Program-made: the position numbers and the translations under genes
From: Gnetum montanum
Lineage: Eukaryota; Streptophyta; Gnetopsida; Gnetales; Gnetaceae
Reading direction: 5' to 3'
NCBI GenBank assembly: GCA_015680685.1
Contig: MNCI01004872.1
Coordinates: 532,459 to 596,458 of the forward strand
Length of the DNA: 64,000 bases
In this document: positions 34,325 through 47,315 of the stretch, piece after piece
How positions within the stretch are numbered: position 1 is the first letter of the stretch
How the letters are laid out: the number at the start of each line of letters is the position of its first letter
Notes under the pieces: generated by a model
Told to the model about the DNA's origin: nothing
Databases searched by the model: none
Seen by the model: the letters and a program-made list of their open reading frames with translations, nothing else

Positions 34325-36779
34325 GTTGTATTCAGACCCAGGTTAATTATCTGGAAGGAGAGGTGATTAGATTTTATTCAATGGTTACTTGACTTTAATT
34401 TTCGGGCGAATCACGGTATTTTAATGAATGTGCAATGGAGCTGCATCTAAGCTTCAACTCAGACCTTATGTTATGAGGAACATGCCTTGTTAACGGTTAT
34501 TTGTTTTTTAGTCAACTTGATGATAGGTGTTTACTAGTATGGTTTTAGAGAAGGATTTGAAACTATCATAGTTTTAGATTGTAACAAACAGAAACTCTCT
34601 AACAAAAGTGGTTGGTTATTGGACAAAGGTGTTGGTTTTGAACGGTTGCAAAGATAATAAAGTGAAACACCAATTCCAAGTAAAACAAGATAACTCAATC
34701 CTGAACACCGAAAAAATTATAGGGTTTCGGTTGCAACCTCCATCCAGTCTCAAAGCCCTTCTAACTCTCTGGTGCCAGAGCATTTATTTTTATATTAAGG
34801 AAAGAAATTTACGATGCTCCGCAGGCATCCTTAAAGTTGAATGACACAACTTCCAGTAGAGAGATTCTGAAGATGCCCCTTACTAAGCACAAAGTCTAAC
34901 CAACAACTTCTATAATCAAAATTTCAAATCATGAGGGTCTTTTCATGCATAGGATGGAGCATTTAATACAAGACAATAATTGAGCATAACAAAAACAGAG
35001 CAGAACAAAGTGTCTCTTCAAGTAGAGACTAGAGCAAGAATATAGCAGAGCAGCCTACAGAAATAGATTTAGAGTTTCTTTTTTCTTCTACTGTTTTTTG
35101 CTTTCCCTGGACTCCTATTTACATTTTTCAATTATCAAAGTTTCGTACTAACTTTCATTAGGCAGCTGAAGGATATTTTCAAATTTATATTACATTCATC
35201 ATCATCTAGCTGTTGTATCGTTAGAGTGATGATCGTTAATCCTTTCTCTAAAGAGAGAACCGAATGCCTATAGCTAAAAATTGTGTCATAGAGTAGTAGC
35301 ATACAAATTGACGTAGCTATTAGATGCTCATAATAAGCAGCTCCAGACATAATAATGTTAGAGATAAAAAATGCCAATAAGTTAAATTCAAATCCTGTCT
35401 CTTAAATTTTGAACCTTTCAACAATTTTCATGATTTTATTTCATGACTTTTCTATTGATGCTTTATCTTTTTGATATCACTTGGAGCCTTAATGCTCATC
35501 CACCAAGCAGGTTTTGCAGAAGGATTAGCAAATGAACACAAGCTAAACCTTGTCAAGTGGTTGTACTTCAATTCGAACACATATCTTTCAACTTGAGAAA
35601 CAAACACCATAACATCACTCCAAATAATGGTTGCAAGGAAAGTTGAAAACATATATGAATATAAATTTAAAATTTAAAGTAATAAAATCTTAAATAAAGC
35701 AATGGTTTGAGTTTTATAATGGGTATTGTTGTGTACCCTCTTAAGCTAATTGTGAGTTTGAGTGATTGCATTTTTCTTTGTAGTTGCCATTTTTGTGGGA
35801 TGTTGGCGTGAACTTCTCTTTGCCCAATATGAAATTTTATTCAATTAATTCTTTTTTATGTTGTTAGGCTTGTTGACTAATTTACTAAATTAATTCTTTA
35901 TTGTTGATATTCATATATAAATTCCCTATGATGATAGCATTTGGATTTAATGAACCCTAAAAACTTTGAATGGTGATGAGGGATTTGGGTAGAGAAATAA
36001 GAACCAAATCAATCATAAGAGTCCAAAGGTTGTAAAGATAAGAAAATGGAACAAAATCATATTAAGATTATGTTCAAAATCGTTGTTGCCATTGGAATGT
36101 TGTCAAAATTTCTAAACTAAATTGAGCTAGTCTAGTATACTGCAAATAAGCTAAAAACAATATATTTTAATGAAGCTACAATGGTAATTAAAATTGGGAA
36201 TTAATTTAAGCTATTAGCTACTAGAATTACCTAGGACCTTTTACATTAACTAGGTAGAATTACTTGGGACCTTTTACATTAGTTGTGTACATTTTTCTGA
36301 GTTCATTATTCTTGTAATCGTGTTAAAAAATAATTAATAGTAAGGCTATCAAGGCATAATTTAATCATTAAAGAATGAGTGTTAGCCGATTAGTCATTAT
36401 GACCTACATGATGGATGCTTTTTCAAGTTGTTTTGGGGTTGTTTACAACATGCAAAAATTTGGGAGTTTTGGTTGACCTAAAATGTTTAATCAAGGAGTT
36501 TTGTTTTAGACTACAAGTAAATATCATAAAACTATGTATCTAAATTTGTACTAGGAATCTAAATATGCATTTATCATTTCTTTAAATCTCATAGGATTAG
36601 ATGTAAATTTTTTTAAAAAAAAACTATTGTTTTTACATTGGTAATGAGCCAAAAGCAAGCATAGTAGTTTCAAAGCTTGTTAAAATATAGATTTACTTAT
36701 TGGTCAAATAGGAACTTTTAATTATAGCTATGAAATATATTGAACTTTGGAGCTTTCATCAGTCATTGAATGATTTAAC
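34325..36779. other. Downstream flank of uL14m, no gene seen
   Basis: The 3' untranslated part probably lies in the first few hundred bases (an AATGAA at 34422 is a possible poly(A) signal). The rest is AT-rich without coding signal. A short tandem duplication of about 30 bp lies at 36221-36281 (AGAATTACCTAGGACC then AGAATTACTTGGGACC). Confidence 0.5.
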
Positions 36780-37641
36780 ATTATTATAAGTTAGGATATA
36801 TGCTTTAGGGAAACCAAGTATGATTACGATTTGATAAGTTTAATTCTAGCAGGTTGTAGGGTTTGCTTCATGAATGCATCAATGTTGACACAAGTGTAAT
36901 AAATACCTATATAAGTGCATGCACTTGTCACATTTATAGCATTGTTTGGTTAATAGCATAGTGGAACTTTATTAGATTGTTCTTGTAAAAGTTAACATTA
37001 GTTACTAAGTGCTCATAGCATGAATTAAGTGGATTGTACATAATCTTATTTGAGTGATCATGTACCTGAACACACATTTATGGTGGTAATAAGGTCAAGA
37101 TCCATTCTTCTTCATTGTAGCATTGCGTATTAAATCAATTTTTTTAATCACAATTTACTCTAATTATTCTCTTAAATTCAAGCACTTAGTTAATTTTCTA
37201 TTGTTATTGTAATTAATTATTTTGCATGAGTACAACCAACTCTAAGCATAAAAGTGTTGACATTTGGTAATCCTAGTAGTACATCACTTGGTATGCCTAG
37301 TAGTAGGCACTTGGTAACTCAACAATGCTAATGTATGTTTAGGATGTGTACGATGAATTGGGAATGAATACTACTTAGGCTCGATTAGATTTTTTTTCTT
37401 ACACTTAGCCTAAATAATTTAGAACTTTAATATTTTAATAATCTTTTAATGATATGTCTCAATTGTACTTAACGATACAAACTAAGCCCACACAAGTGTA
37501 ATATGGAAGATAATGACTAATGATCTAATGCTTAGTTATGCATATAACGAAACTAGTCCTAGTCCATAGAATTCAACTAGATTAAGTGTGAATGCTTATG
37601 ATATGTATAGTTGGGTGTAGGGCCTACTTTGCCGCTCATCA
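36780..37641 (+). repeat. Degenerate 5' LTR of element D
   Basis: Matches the family LTR at GTACCTGAACACA (37062), TTGGTAA phrases (37265-37315), AGGATGTGTACG (37339), GGTTGGGTGTAGGG-like text (37608) and the end CGCTCATCA (37633-37641). A TATATAAG lies at 36908-36915. The start is estimated from the TATA spacing in C. Confidence 0.6.
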
Positions 37642-37642
37642 T

Positions 37643-37660
37643 TAGCATTATTGTTGGGAA
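37643..37660 (+). other. Primer binding site of element D (decayed tRNA-Asp type)
   Basis: TAGCATTATTGTTGGGAA compares with TGGCGCCGTTGCCGGGGA. It differs at eight positions, and every difference is C-to-T or G-to-A. Confidence 0.65.
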
Positions 37661-37849
37661 ACTAGTGCTAGTATTTTAGATAGTTAGAATCATTTAGGAT
37701 TGTTGTTAGAAGCTCAAAATGATTTATCATTTGAAAATAATATTATTTTTTTTAAGGCATGCTTAGAAACTATAAAATGTATTCTTCTTGTAGGATAGAT
37801 TTTCCATTTGTTGATGATTCAGTAAAGGGGTGTTATAGAATCATTAAGA

Positions 37850-39720
37850 ATTGAGATGAGGTGCTACAATAAATGAAGGTGGTCTACCACCATTTGGACC
37901 CATACTACCTGGATTCCACTTTCATTCTTCACCAAGATGAACAACTATAATGGAGGAACCTATAAGACATAATTGTGTTGTCATTTGATCAAGCCATCTC
38001 ATCAATGATCATGGTAGCCTTGATGAAGGTGGGTAACTTGAGACAATTGCTCTAGACTATCAAGTGGTTGATGAAATGTCCAAGTCCTACTAGCTCATGG
38101 AGTCTGGGACCAATTTATGGAGGTTTTCCATGAAGCCACCAAGGGAAAAGGGACTACCGTTCAACTAACATTGCAATCAAAGAAGGAGAATATTGATTAT
38201 CAATGTGGTTGATCTCATCATCAAAATTCTCCTCTCCTTAGTAAAGATTACATAAACCATCCATGGCTACGTTTAGCCTTGGCAAACAACCAAGGCAAGG
38301 GAAGAACAAGACACCACACAAGAGGGCCTGAAGGCTAAGGACTTCTAGTAGGCAACCTAGGGAACATCAAAGGGATCAAGGAAGGAGAGCATGTTAACAT
38401 AGCTCTTCTAATTCTCCATTTTCATCCTTTTCATCCTCATTGTCAAGCTTTGATAAGGGTGAACATGGCCAAGGTAGGAGGGGTAATGATTGTAAATTTG
38501 GTGGAAATGATAGTAGATAACATCAGGGATGGTAAAGAGAAGGTAGATGTAAGAAAGAAGCTAGAGATTAACATGAATAAAGGAATAGTAGGAAACACTA
38601 AAGAAGACATGATCATGATAGGGACCATAAGGAGCATGATAATTAGAATGAGCCATTGCTTGCCATCCAGAGCATGATTAACATTAGGAAAACAATCTAT
38701 ATTTCTACTAGGTATCAAAGGAACAACCGAATCAAATAATTGGATATGAGCACAATTGCTAAGTTTGAGGAAGGTTACAATGCAAATCCACAACATCATG
38801 TGCAAGCTTTCAATGATGCTTATGCCCTACAAAACATAGAAAATGAATGGTAAAAGTTGAAAAGTTTTCCAAGGATACTCATCTAAGAAGCTGAAAGCTA
38901 GTATCAATCCTTGGAGTTAGAGAATTCATTAGAAGGTAGAGTACGATGTTAGAGTTGTTTAACAACAAGTATCAAACACTCTCAGGTATCCAACTTGAGA
39001 AAGTAGATCCAGGCATTGAAATAAGGAAAAAATGAATCTCTTGATGTAACCATGGATAGGTACTATTCTTTGCTACATAAATACTTAGGCCATGGCTTCT
39101 CCCAAGGGGAACAACTATGCCATATCATAGATAGACTCAAGAAAAAAAATCAAAGAACCTCTTGGGATATATGACCAAGGAAGACTATGCAAAATGAGAG
39201 TCCATTGGATCTAGAAACTAATTGATTAAGTGGAAAAGAAGGAAGCTGAACTTAAGAAGAGACAATATAGAGGAGTACAACAGGGATCCCTTTATCTACA
39301 AAAAGGAGGCATTGTTGGAGGAAGTTATGCAAAGAAAAACCTTGCTTATTCATAAACCAGTTACTGAAATCTTTGCAAAGGTTGATAAAATGTATTACTC
39401 AATACATGAAAAATTTCAAATAGCAATAAAGATCATGGAGGAGAAAGAAAAACAAGGAATAGCTAAAGACAATAACAAAAGAAAGAAAAAGGATTCATGA
39501 AGGGACTATTGCAAATAGAAAGGAAAAGTAGCTACAGTTGAAGAGGTTGCAAACTTCACATTTGAAGATGATAATTGTGACATATGTTATTACGAACATC
39601 TAAAAAGTTGTTGCTGTGTAATGTTACATATTCAAAAGTCTAGGGTTTATGTCATAAACCCAAATTTTATTAAGAGGAAAACACCCAGGAGGCTACCTCT
39701 TCAAGGCAACTACTAGCAAT
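37850..39720 (+). pseudogene. Gag relic of element D
   Basis: Homologous to the gag of A-C: HQDEQL block at about 37938, NIPQFEGGYNA-like text at about 38750, the AES.YQS motif (stop in place of Trp) near 38893, NIEEYNRDPF at about 39268, a Lys-rich stretch at about 39475, and a short zinc knuckle CDICYYEHLKSC near 39578-39613. Many stops and shifts. Confidence 0.7.
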
Positions 39721-40279
39721 CCTATCATTAGCAATAATACTATCTAAGTGGGTAGCTTTGCCACAACCTCATGAATACTATTAGCAGTTACAAAACCCAC
39801 AATCATGGGAGATGCCACCATGAAGGTAGCAATACCCTTATAGGAAACCTAATTCATATGGATATTATGTTCAACTAGTTATATCTTGAAGTGACTTTAT
39901 CACACATGTTTCTATTCATTGCTATTATCCTCCCAAGTACCATAGACTTGCCACTCCATACATTGAATCTTCTTCTTCTTATGCTTCTCCTCTTCATCAA
40001 CACCCTCAGCCTCATACTCCAAACTCTTTGCCACTTGGTCTAGTAATGCAAGATGAAATCCCTTCATAGCCATAACAATGAAATGCCACAAGATTTGTGA
40101 ACTTGAAGATGGATGGCAATTCAAGTGGTTCAAAATACAAGCCTTAGAAACATTGATCCTTTAGACCTACTAGCCCATTTGAACATTCATAGGGACCTAT
40201 GATAGTGGACCTTGCATAGATGACCTTCCAGATACCTCATGAATTGTCTTCAAACCAAAGTCCCTAAAATGTCCAAATT

Positions 40280-41000
40280 GTTATGTTGACCCATGCAGTT
40301 ATTGATTGGATAAAAGTAGAAAACTTTCCCATTAAGAGAATTAATCCAAGAAGTTACCTAATTTAATTGCAGGAAATTCACCATACAAAGCTATATTGGA
40401 CTTAGGTTCTAGAGTCAGTTTGATTTTAAAGGAGATGTGCAAAGCTTGGAATTTACCACCATTCAAGAAATGTAACATTAGGTTGGAGCTTGTGAAGTAG
40501 GCTATCATCATTTCTTTGGGACTAGTACAAAACATTATGATCATCATTAGTAGATGATGATACTCTCCAATTTCTTGGTGATCCATGTGGACAATTATAA
40601 GGGGGAATTTTCCATCATTATAGGAAGGACTTGGCTAAGCACAAGTGATGCTACACTAGGAATTAGGGATCTATTCGTAGAAATTTACAAAGAGAATAAA
40701 CATAAAATAGTAAAGAAGAAGAGAGTTTCATGCACTATGTATAGTCATATAGGGTGCAACTACATGGAGAAGATATGGGTAATAAAAAAAACTATCATAA
40801 CATGTAGATCATGTGTAGAATTAGAAAGTGTGCAAAGATGCCTATACATAACAACCATAAAAAAGATGATATTCAATGGTTGCTTTTAGATGAAAGCTGC
40901 AATTCCAGTATGTGCATGGAGTCACAAGAAGCCCTCACAAGTGCATACATTAATAGATTATATGAAATGGAACAACTTAGATGCCAACTCTCTAATTGAG
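40280..41000 (+). pseudogene. Protease relic of element D
   Basis: AILDLGSRVSLILKEMCKAW (about 40390) matches the retropepsin segment. The triplet DLG is the usual Athila form. FSIIIGRTWLST follows near 40608, as in A-C. Confidence 0.7.
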
Positions 41001-41019
41001 AAACCTACTAAGAAGTAAA

Positions 41020-41760
41020 CATGAACTATGAAGAGTTGGAGATTTTAGAGACATCTAAACCAAAACCTCTTGAACTTAAAATATTTCTAGAATCACTTGA
41101 ATACATGTTCTTGAAAAATGGCAAGGTGATAATTGTGAATGCTTAACTTAAAAAGGAACAAAAGTAGAAGTTGCTAATGGTGGTAAACAAATGATCAACA
41201 ACATTTGCTTGGTTATATGATGAGATAATAGATATTGACCCATTCATATGCCAGTATAGAATCTACATAGGTTTAGCAATTAAGCCTAAGAGATAGTAGC
41301 AATGAAGATTGAATCCCAAATTAAATTATGTGTTCAAGAAGGAGGTGATAAAGCTTATTAAGGTTGGGTTCATCTACCCTGTCATGGATAGTAACTAAGC
41401 TCACTTGTTGTTGTGCCAAAAAAAGATGACCAATGGAGGATCTACATCGATTTCAAGCTATTAAACATAGCAACTTTCAAGGACCATTTCCCATTGCCAT
41501 TTGTGGATCAAGTATTAGATACTATTGCATGACACAAGTATTACAACTTCCTAGAAGGTTACAGTGATTATAATCAAATCTAAATACCTCCAAAAGATTA
41601 GGTCAAAATCACATTCACAAGTCCTTAGGGGACTTTTGCATATAAGAAAATGCCCTTTGATCTTTGTAATACATTTGAAACTTTCCAATGCCTTGTTCTC
41701 AACATCTTTCAATAGTAGATTGACAATGGTGTATGTATGACCTCTTCACCTATGGTTCTG
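41020..41760 (+). pseudogene. Reverse transcriptase relic of element D (Athila type)
   Basis: The connector KPKPLELKIFLESLEYMFL precedes the RT, as in Athila elements. RT blocks include GFIYPV.DSN, FKDHFPLPFVDQVLDTIA, YNFLEGYSDYNQI and TFAYKKMPFDLCN (41365-41670). These closely follow the Athila consensus. Stops break it at many points. Confidence 0.8.
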
Positions 41761-41899
41761 AGTTTGAGCAAGTACTGGACCATTTAGAGTAGGTACTGAA
41801 TTGTTGTGTAGAAGCTAACCTTAAGCTCAACTAGTTAAAAGACTATTTTGTAATCTAGAAAGATATAGTTCTAGGACATTAGGTAGTAGAGAAAGGGGT

Positions 41900-42560
41900 T
41901 GAGTTAGATCTTGAATAAATCAAAGTAATCCAAGGTTTTACTCAAAAGCCATAGACAGTGAAAGATGTTAGATCATTTCTTGAACATATTGAATACTATA
42001 GGAGATTTATTTAGGACTTCTCCAAAATTACAAAACCACTAGTGGAGCTGATAAAAAAGGATGTAGCATTCGAATGGACCACGAAATGTGACCATGCATT
42101 TGAACTTCTAAAATAGAAGCTCATAGCAACCCATTTTTACATCTCCTGACTAGTCTAGGCCATTCCACATTATGATTGATGCATTTAGCTTTTCCATAGA
42201 AGTAGTGCTTACATAATTGAATGATTAGAAATATCCATACTACATTCATTGTGAAAGTATAAGTATCACATGTGCACAACTAAACTATATGACTATAGAA
42301 AAGGAGTTGATGGTTTAGGGTTACATCGTAGAGAAATTTAGATAGTATGTGTTTGTATACCTAGTCTTGGTGCACAAAAATCACAATGCAATATAGTTAC
42401 TAATAAATAAATCAATTATCAAACACCATATTATATGACAACTAGTCATTTTTCAAAAGTTTGATATAATAATGATAGATAGAAAGGGTATTGAAAATGT
42501 GTACTTGATCATTTGTCTTAGTTATGATGGGACAATAAGATTGATGAAGTGTTAGTTTTT
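41900..42560 (+). pseudogene. RNase H relic of element D
   Basis: The RT-RNase H link is readable as RSFLEHIEYYRRFI and FEWTTKCDHAFELL (41970-42110). RNase H text after this is badly broken. Confidence 0.55.
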
Positions 42561-42679
42561 ATTATTTTCATGATAAATTACTATTCGCAAAGGTAACAAT
42601 GGTAATATCTAATGTAGTCAAGCCTTGGTATCTAGACTATTCTACTTATTTGATCACATAAGAAGTCCTTTTTGAATGG

Positions 42680-43560
42680 GAAAAGCAACCAAAAAAATAG
42701 TTTCTATATCAAATCAATTACTACATGGAGATAGAGGGTTGCCTCTACAAAATTTGTGTAGATGACTTGATGTGATGATGTATTCTTGATGAGGATTGAT
42801 CTAGAATTCTCTAGGATCCTCATAAAGGACCTTGTAAATGCCATTATGTAGAAAGGAGAATGATCATAGAAATCGTCTTATGTAAATATTTTTATCCAAG
42901 AATATTTAGGGATATACATCTCTTTGCCAGGTGCTATTAATGATGTCAATGGAATGATGGCATGATTATCAAGCTTGAGGATTTACAATAATAAATCCAA
43001 TCATTAGAATCCTTTGAGTTATGGAGAAATGACTTCATGGGTCTCATTAGACCTATGTCTAATAGAAAATTCTACATCATTGTTACTGTAGACTATTGCA
43101 CCAAATGGGTAGAGGCTGCAGTAGTAATAGATTACATAGTAGCAATAATGACCAAAGTTCTTCCAACAACAATTGGTAACTATGTTTGGGATACCTACAT
43201 CACTTATTTTTTATAATAAAACTCACTTTAAATATGTTACTTTCAAGAAGCTAATGAGATTCTTGGGGGTAGAACATAAACTCACTATAGTCTACCACCC
43301 CTAAATCAATAGTTAAGTTGAAGTAACAAATAGGAAGATCCTGCACATCCTTACTAGGATGGTTAGTAGATATAGGGAAGACTAGAGTACAAAATAGGAT
43401 GATACCTTATCAGCCTATTGCTCTACTTGGAAACTTGCTATAGGCTACTTTCCTTATAAATTAGTGTATGGTAAGCTATCCAAAATTCCCATCCAAATTG
43501 AGTTGTGTATACTCAACATTGCTTGTGAGCTTGATCTTGACATTAGCTTAGCACAAAAGA
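42680..43560 (+). pseudogene. Integrase relic of element D
   Basis: DFMGLIRPMSNRKFYIIVTV, then DYCTKWVEA (about 43030-43120), matches the integrase core including the first catalytic Asp. Further fragments continue to about 43560. Confidence 0.7.
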
Positions 43561-43800
43561 ATAATTAAAAAACCTCAATGTGCTAGATGAGAACATGTGA
43601 GTAATCCTTATGATGACTGAAGGACATAAAGCCTATACCAAATGAAGTCTTGACACTAAGATACCACAAGTAGAATTCTAACTTGGAGATAAGATCCTTT
43701 ATTAGAACCCCACTCATATACCTCAAAGTACCAAATTTTAAACATTATGGAAAGGATATTATGTTATACATTCTACTTTTAAACCTAACACCATGCAAAT

Positions 43801-46085
43801 ATACTAGGATTTATTTTATCCTTTTTTATTTTATAATGGCTTTTTTAATTTTTAAATAAATTTTCCTTTTCATTAAGTCATTTTATATTTTATGATTTAT
43901 ATTTAGTGTTTTATATTTTCAATGTTTAATAAATTGATACTTTTATGTAGAGGCCAACTTTGTTATTTGAATCATATTTTATCCTATCAAGATATTGTGT
44001 AAATAATTGTATAAACTAATAAGACCCTATCATCCATCCCCCTAGTATTTATAAATAAGAGATCTTTATCATTAAAGTAATATGGTTCTTCTCACATGAA
44101 ACTAAATATTAACTCATGATTATTATGCCTTAAAGAAATGGTAAAGGACTAAGAGAGAATGAAAAAGGGTGTGGCATCAAGGGGACTTATTAGTCCTTTG
44201 AATTTCCTCTATGAGGCTTACTATTTTATGTGGTTATATCATTACTCATGTTTTAATTTTAATAGAGGCATGTTCTCTAATAAAGATATTACCTTACTAT
44301 GTCCCTAGAAAGACATGTTGCCCATGCATAAAGGTAGTCCTCTAGTAAGGATAACATAATAATGAATTAATTTACATAAGAAAAATATTTCTAGGGTAAC
44401 ACTAAAAATGCATATCACCCATGTCTAAAGGTAGGATACTTTTGGAACTCTTAAGGTCTTAAACTAGCTTCATCATCTAACTAAAAAGACATGTTACACA
44501 TGCCTAAAGGCATCCCTCTCACTAATGGCAAAGAGTCCTCAAACTTAATGTTCTAAGTAATCAATTAATTCAATAATTTCTTTCTTGTCTTCTCTTGTTG
44601 AGTGATGGTATTTTTATATGGTTGTGGTTGGTCTCATGGTGGTAAGCTCAGGATGCTATAATGTAATGCCATTGGTAAAGGTATGGACTTGGTTTGAAAG
44701 ATACATAGAAAGGTATGATGGTCATTTTAACCATAATTAACACAAGAATTTATTATGAACATTGTAAGGTATCTCATGTCAATATTTGCAATCCATTCTC
44801 ATTTCATTATTCATCTTACTATTTCATGTGATTATGTATTTAATGATTTTTGTTTAGTATTATTATACCCACTTTTTTATTTCTTCAACAACCTAGATAA
44901 GTATGGGTTTGACATTGTTAAATCTTCTTAACCTACACAAACACCAACAAAAATATCACATTCAAAAATATTTTGAACTTCTATAGACTTTTGATAGTGG
45001 CTCCTAATCATCCCTAAGATGATAGACATTAGTCTCCATGCTTTTAGTAGTTTCAGAAGGCTCAAATTAGGTTATTTTGCTAAGTAACATCCAAATGATT
45101 ATGGTGTTAATATCACGTACTAGTATCACCTTCATCTCCAGCCCCAAAACACATCTTCTAAGCACAATTTTAACTTTGTTGAGCCTTTAATGATGAGTCC
45201 ACATCTTCCAAGATAATGAACATTAGTTTTGGTCATTTTAGAGGTCCTAAAAGGTTCAAAGCTATATGTTTTACCTAGGTGATGCTAGCTGATGTTGACA
45301 TCAACATTAGTGTTACTTGCCAATGTCACCTAACATCAACCTCACTTGTCAATGGCACCTATAAGTCATATCCCAAAACATAACAACTACTCTAGTAGAT
45401 CAAAATGAGGATTAATAGTTTTATTAATGCTTTAATGATGCTAGAATCAGTGTTAATATCAATGATCAACATAACTGAAAGGAAGACCTTTAATATTTCA
45501 CATTCCAATGTCATCTTAGGTATCAACAACCTTTCAATGTTCTATCCTAATCATCCCCATGATGATTGAAATTAATTCCAATGTCAGTGGTAACTCCATG
45601 AGCTTAAAATACATGTTTAAAGTATCACTGATCATTCAATGATGTAGGAATGCACACACGAGTTTCATGCATCTCCTTTAGCACATGCCCATCCTAGTGT
45701 TAGCATCAAGCATTACCTTTAGCACATACATACATATCATTGTGTCATATCACAATGTTACCACATCACCACATCACCTTTAGTGCATGATCTCAACTTT
45801 TCAAAAGTAAACTTTGATTTTCTAGATCCAGATCCTATGCATTTTAGGCAATCATAAGCCTATAAATACTAGGATTTAATATTAATTCTAGGTTAAATTT
45901 TCAAGATTGAAAAGAACTTGTTCAAATTTTAAGAGATCTAGAGCACTAGAATCCATGCCACCTATGTTGTTTATGTGCTTCATGATTATCCCAACTTTAT
46001 CTACAATCTATTAACTTAGTTCTAGCACTTATGTCACTAATAGCACATGTAAGCATATTGATTCTAGCTTTAGCATCATGAATAC
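43801..46085. other. Non-coding region with degenerate repeats between D and E
   Basis: No coding signal. Three loose copies of a phrase like AAGACATGTTACACATGCC followed by TAAAGG occur near 44310, 44410 and 44490. Three more diverged units around CCTAATCATCCC...GAT...ATTAGT occur near 45005, 45190 and 45550. The region may be the 3' part of element D, but no D-type 3' LTR was found. Confidence 0.45.
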
Positions 46086-46780
46086 TGTAGCGACTGAAAA
46101 TGTCGATGGCTGGAACACTGAGAGGTTACTTGGCATACAGTTTAACCCCGGATCTATGCTAGGGCTATGTTGGAGAGAAACGGAAACAGGGTGCCTTGAA
46201 TGGTCTAGTTGATCAGATAGGAACTTAATCGATGTAACTTAACCTTTCAAAAACATTTGTATTAGAAACAATATATGCGAGAGAAGCAATGATCAACAAA
46301 TGTAAAATGATGAAAAATAGTGGAAACTACGATGATAGTAAACAAAGAATAAAAAAGACTTGGGTGAGAAAGTGCATTGCCCCAAGGTTGCAGATCTGAT
46401 CTTTGTTTTGTTGGGAAGTGTAAAACTAAATATGCAACACTAGAGAGGCACAACTTACAATAGAGCAGTATGGTCATAGGTCCTTGAACTATAGCCAATA
46501 CCTTGCTGCTCAGGATTCCCTTGCTTGCCAAGCCTCTTGCCAAGATGCCAAAATGCTAAACCCGCAAAAGGATATCTGAAGTCAACCAAAATGCTCAAAG
46601 CCAACCAGAATGCTAAGAATGCCCCTTTATGCTCTCCCAAAAGCCAACCCTTTGAATGTTGTTTGCCAAGGTATTTATAGAGCCAGATGCAGGAGAGAAA
46701 TGTGGTTTAGATGCCACGTGTCTTGGGTCCCATAGAGTGCAAAGGTGACCATGTTATTCTACTGTGTATTGCTGCTACAC
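46086..46780 (-). repeat. Candidate 3' LTR of element E
   Basis: On the plus strand it starts TGTAGCGACTG. The minus strand has a TATA box TATAAATA at 46672-46679. The inner edge is uncertain, with CTACA at 46774-46778 as one candidate, and no partner LTR was found in the window. Confidence 0.45.
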
Positions 46781-47315
46781 TATGACCATACCACTGAAAT
46801 CACATGTGTCAAAATCCAGAAAGCATACCAACAATGAGAGCGAAATGGAGCCTATGCTCCAAGACTACGTCTTCCCTACTCTTGTGAGCAGGGTCAAGGG
46901 TAGGGACAATTTTGGGGATTGACCAGGGGTGTGCAAGATGAAGCAAACTTGCTAATTTTGCCCACCGAAGAGGTGCCAGGATGAGAATGATCATTGCCAA
47001 CAAGTTCTGGAGCTAACTGAAGATGTCTTAATGCCTCCATGAAAGTGTTGCACTACTTATGTTGTTCAATGTGTTGGCGTAGTGTAAGTAACTGCACGCT
47101 ACACTGTGCTACGCTACGTAGCTTAGCATAGCATAACCACTGGTCTTGAAAAAAGTCTTACCTAAAAGTTAAGAGCATCTGCCTGAGGCTTGGTTAGGCA
47201 AGGAATTGCAACTTTGTCTTTCGTGCTGGAAAGCCTTTAGACCTGCTGAGTTAATCCTTGGGGCATTTTTTTGTTCTACATCTTCGCTATGCTGTGCTAC
47301 ACTATGTAGTGTAGC
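46781..47315. other. 3' non-coding part of element E, left of C
   Basis: Contains a polypyrimidine stretch near 46871-46883 (purine-rich on the minus strand) and two copies of the CTACGTAG-type palindrome at about 47097 and 47285. No gene. Confidence 0.45.
47311..47315 (+). repeat. Target site duplication of element C, left
   Basis: GTAGC here, GTTGC at 54443-54447, one mismatch. Confidence 0.65.

Larger units (their letters stand above)
36780..43800 (+). mobile_element. Element D: old Athila-like LTR retrotransposon with pol
   Basis: A degenerate LTR ending at 37641 is followed by a tRNA-Asp-type primer site, then gag, protease, RT, RNase H and integrase relics in Athila order. LTR, primer site, gag and protease are related to A, B and C, but D keeps pol. 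It therefore represents the autonomous type that could have moved those elements. No 3' LTR was found, and the right limit is set where integrase-like text ends. The left limit is also approximate. Confidence 0.7.

Noticed and set aside
38443-38805. 120-codon minus-strand frame in element D
   Set aside because: Antisense to the Arg/Lys/Asp-rich part of gag. The plus strand matches gag of A-C.
44290-44520. Possible CRISPR-like spaced repeat
   Set aside because: Units are diverged and unevenly spaced, and the context is a plant nuclear genome.
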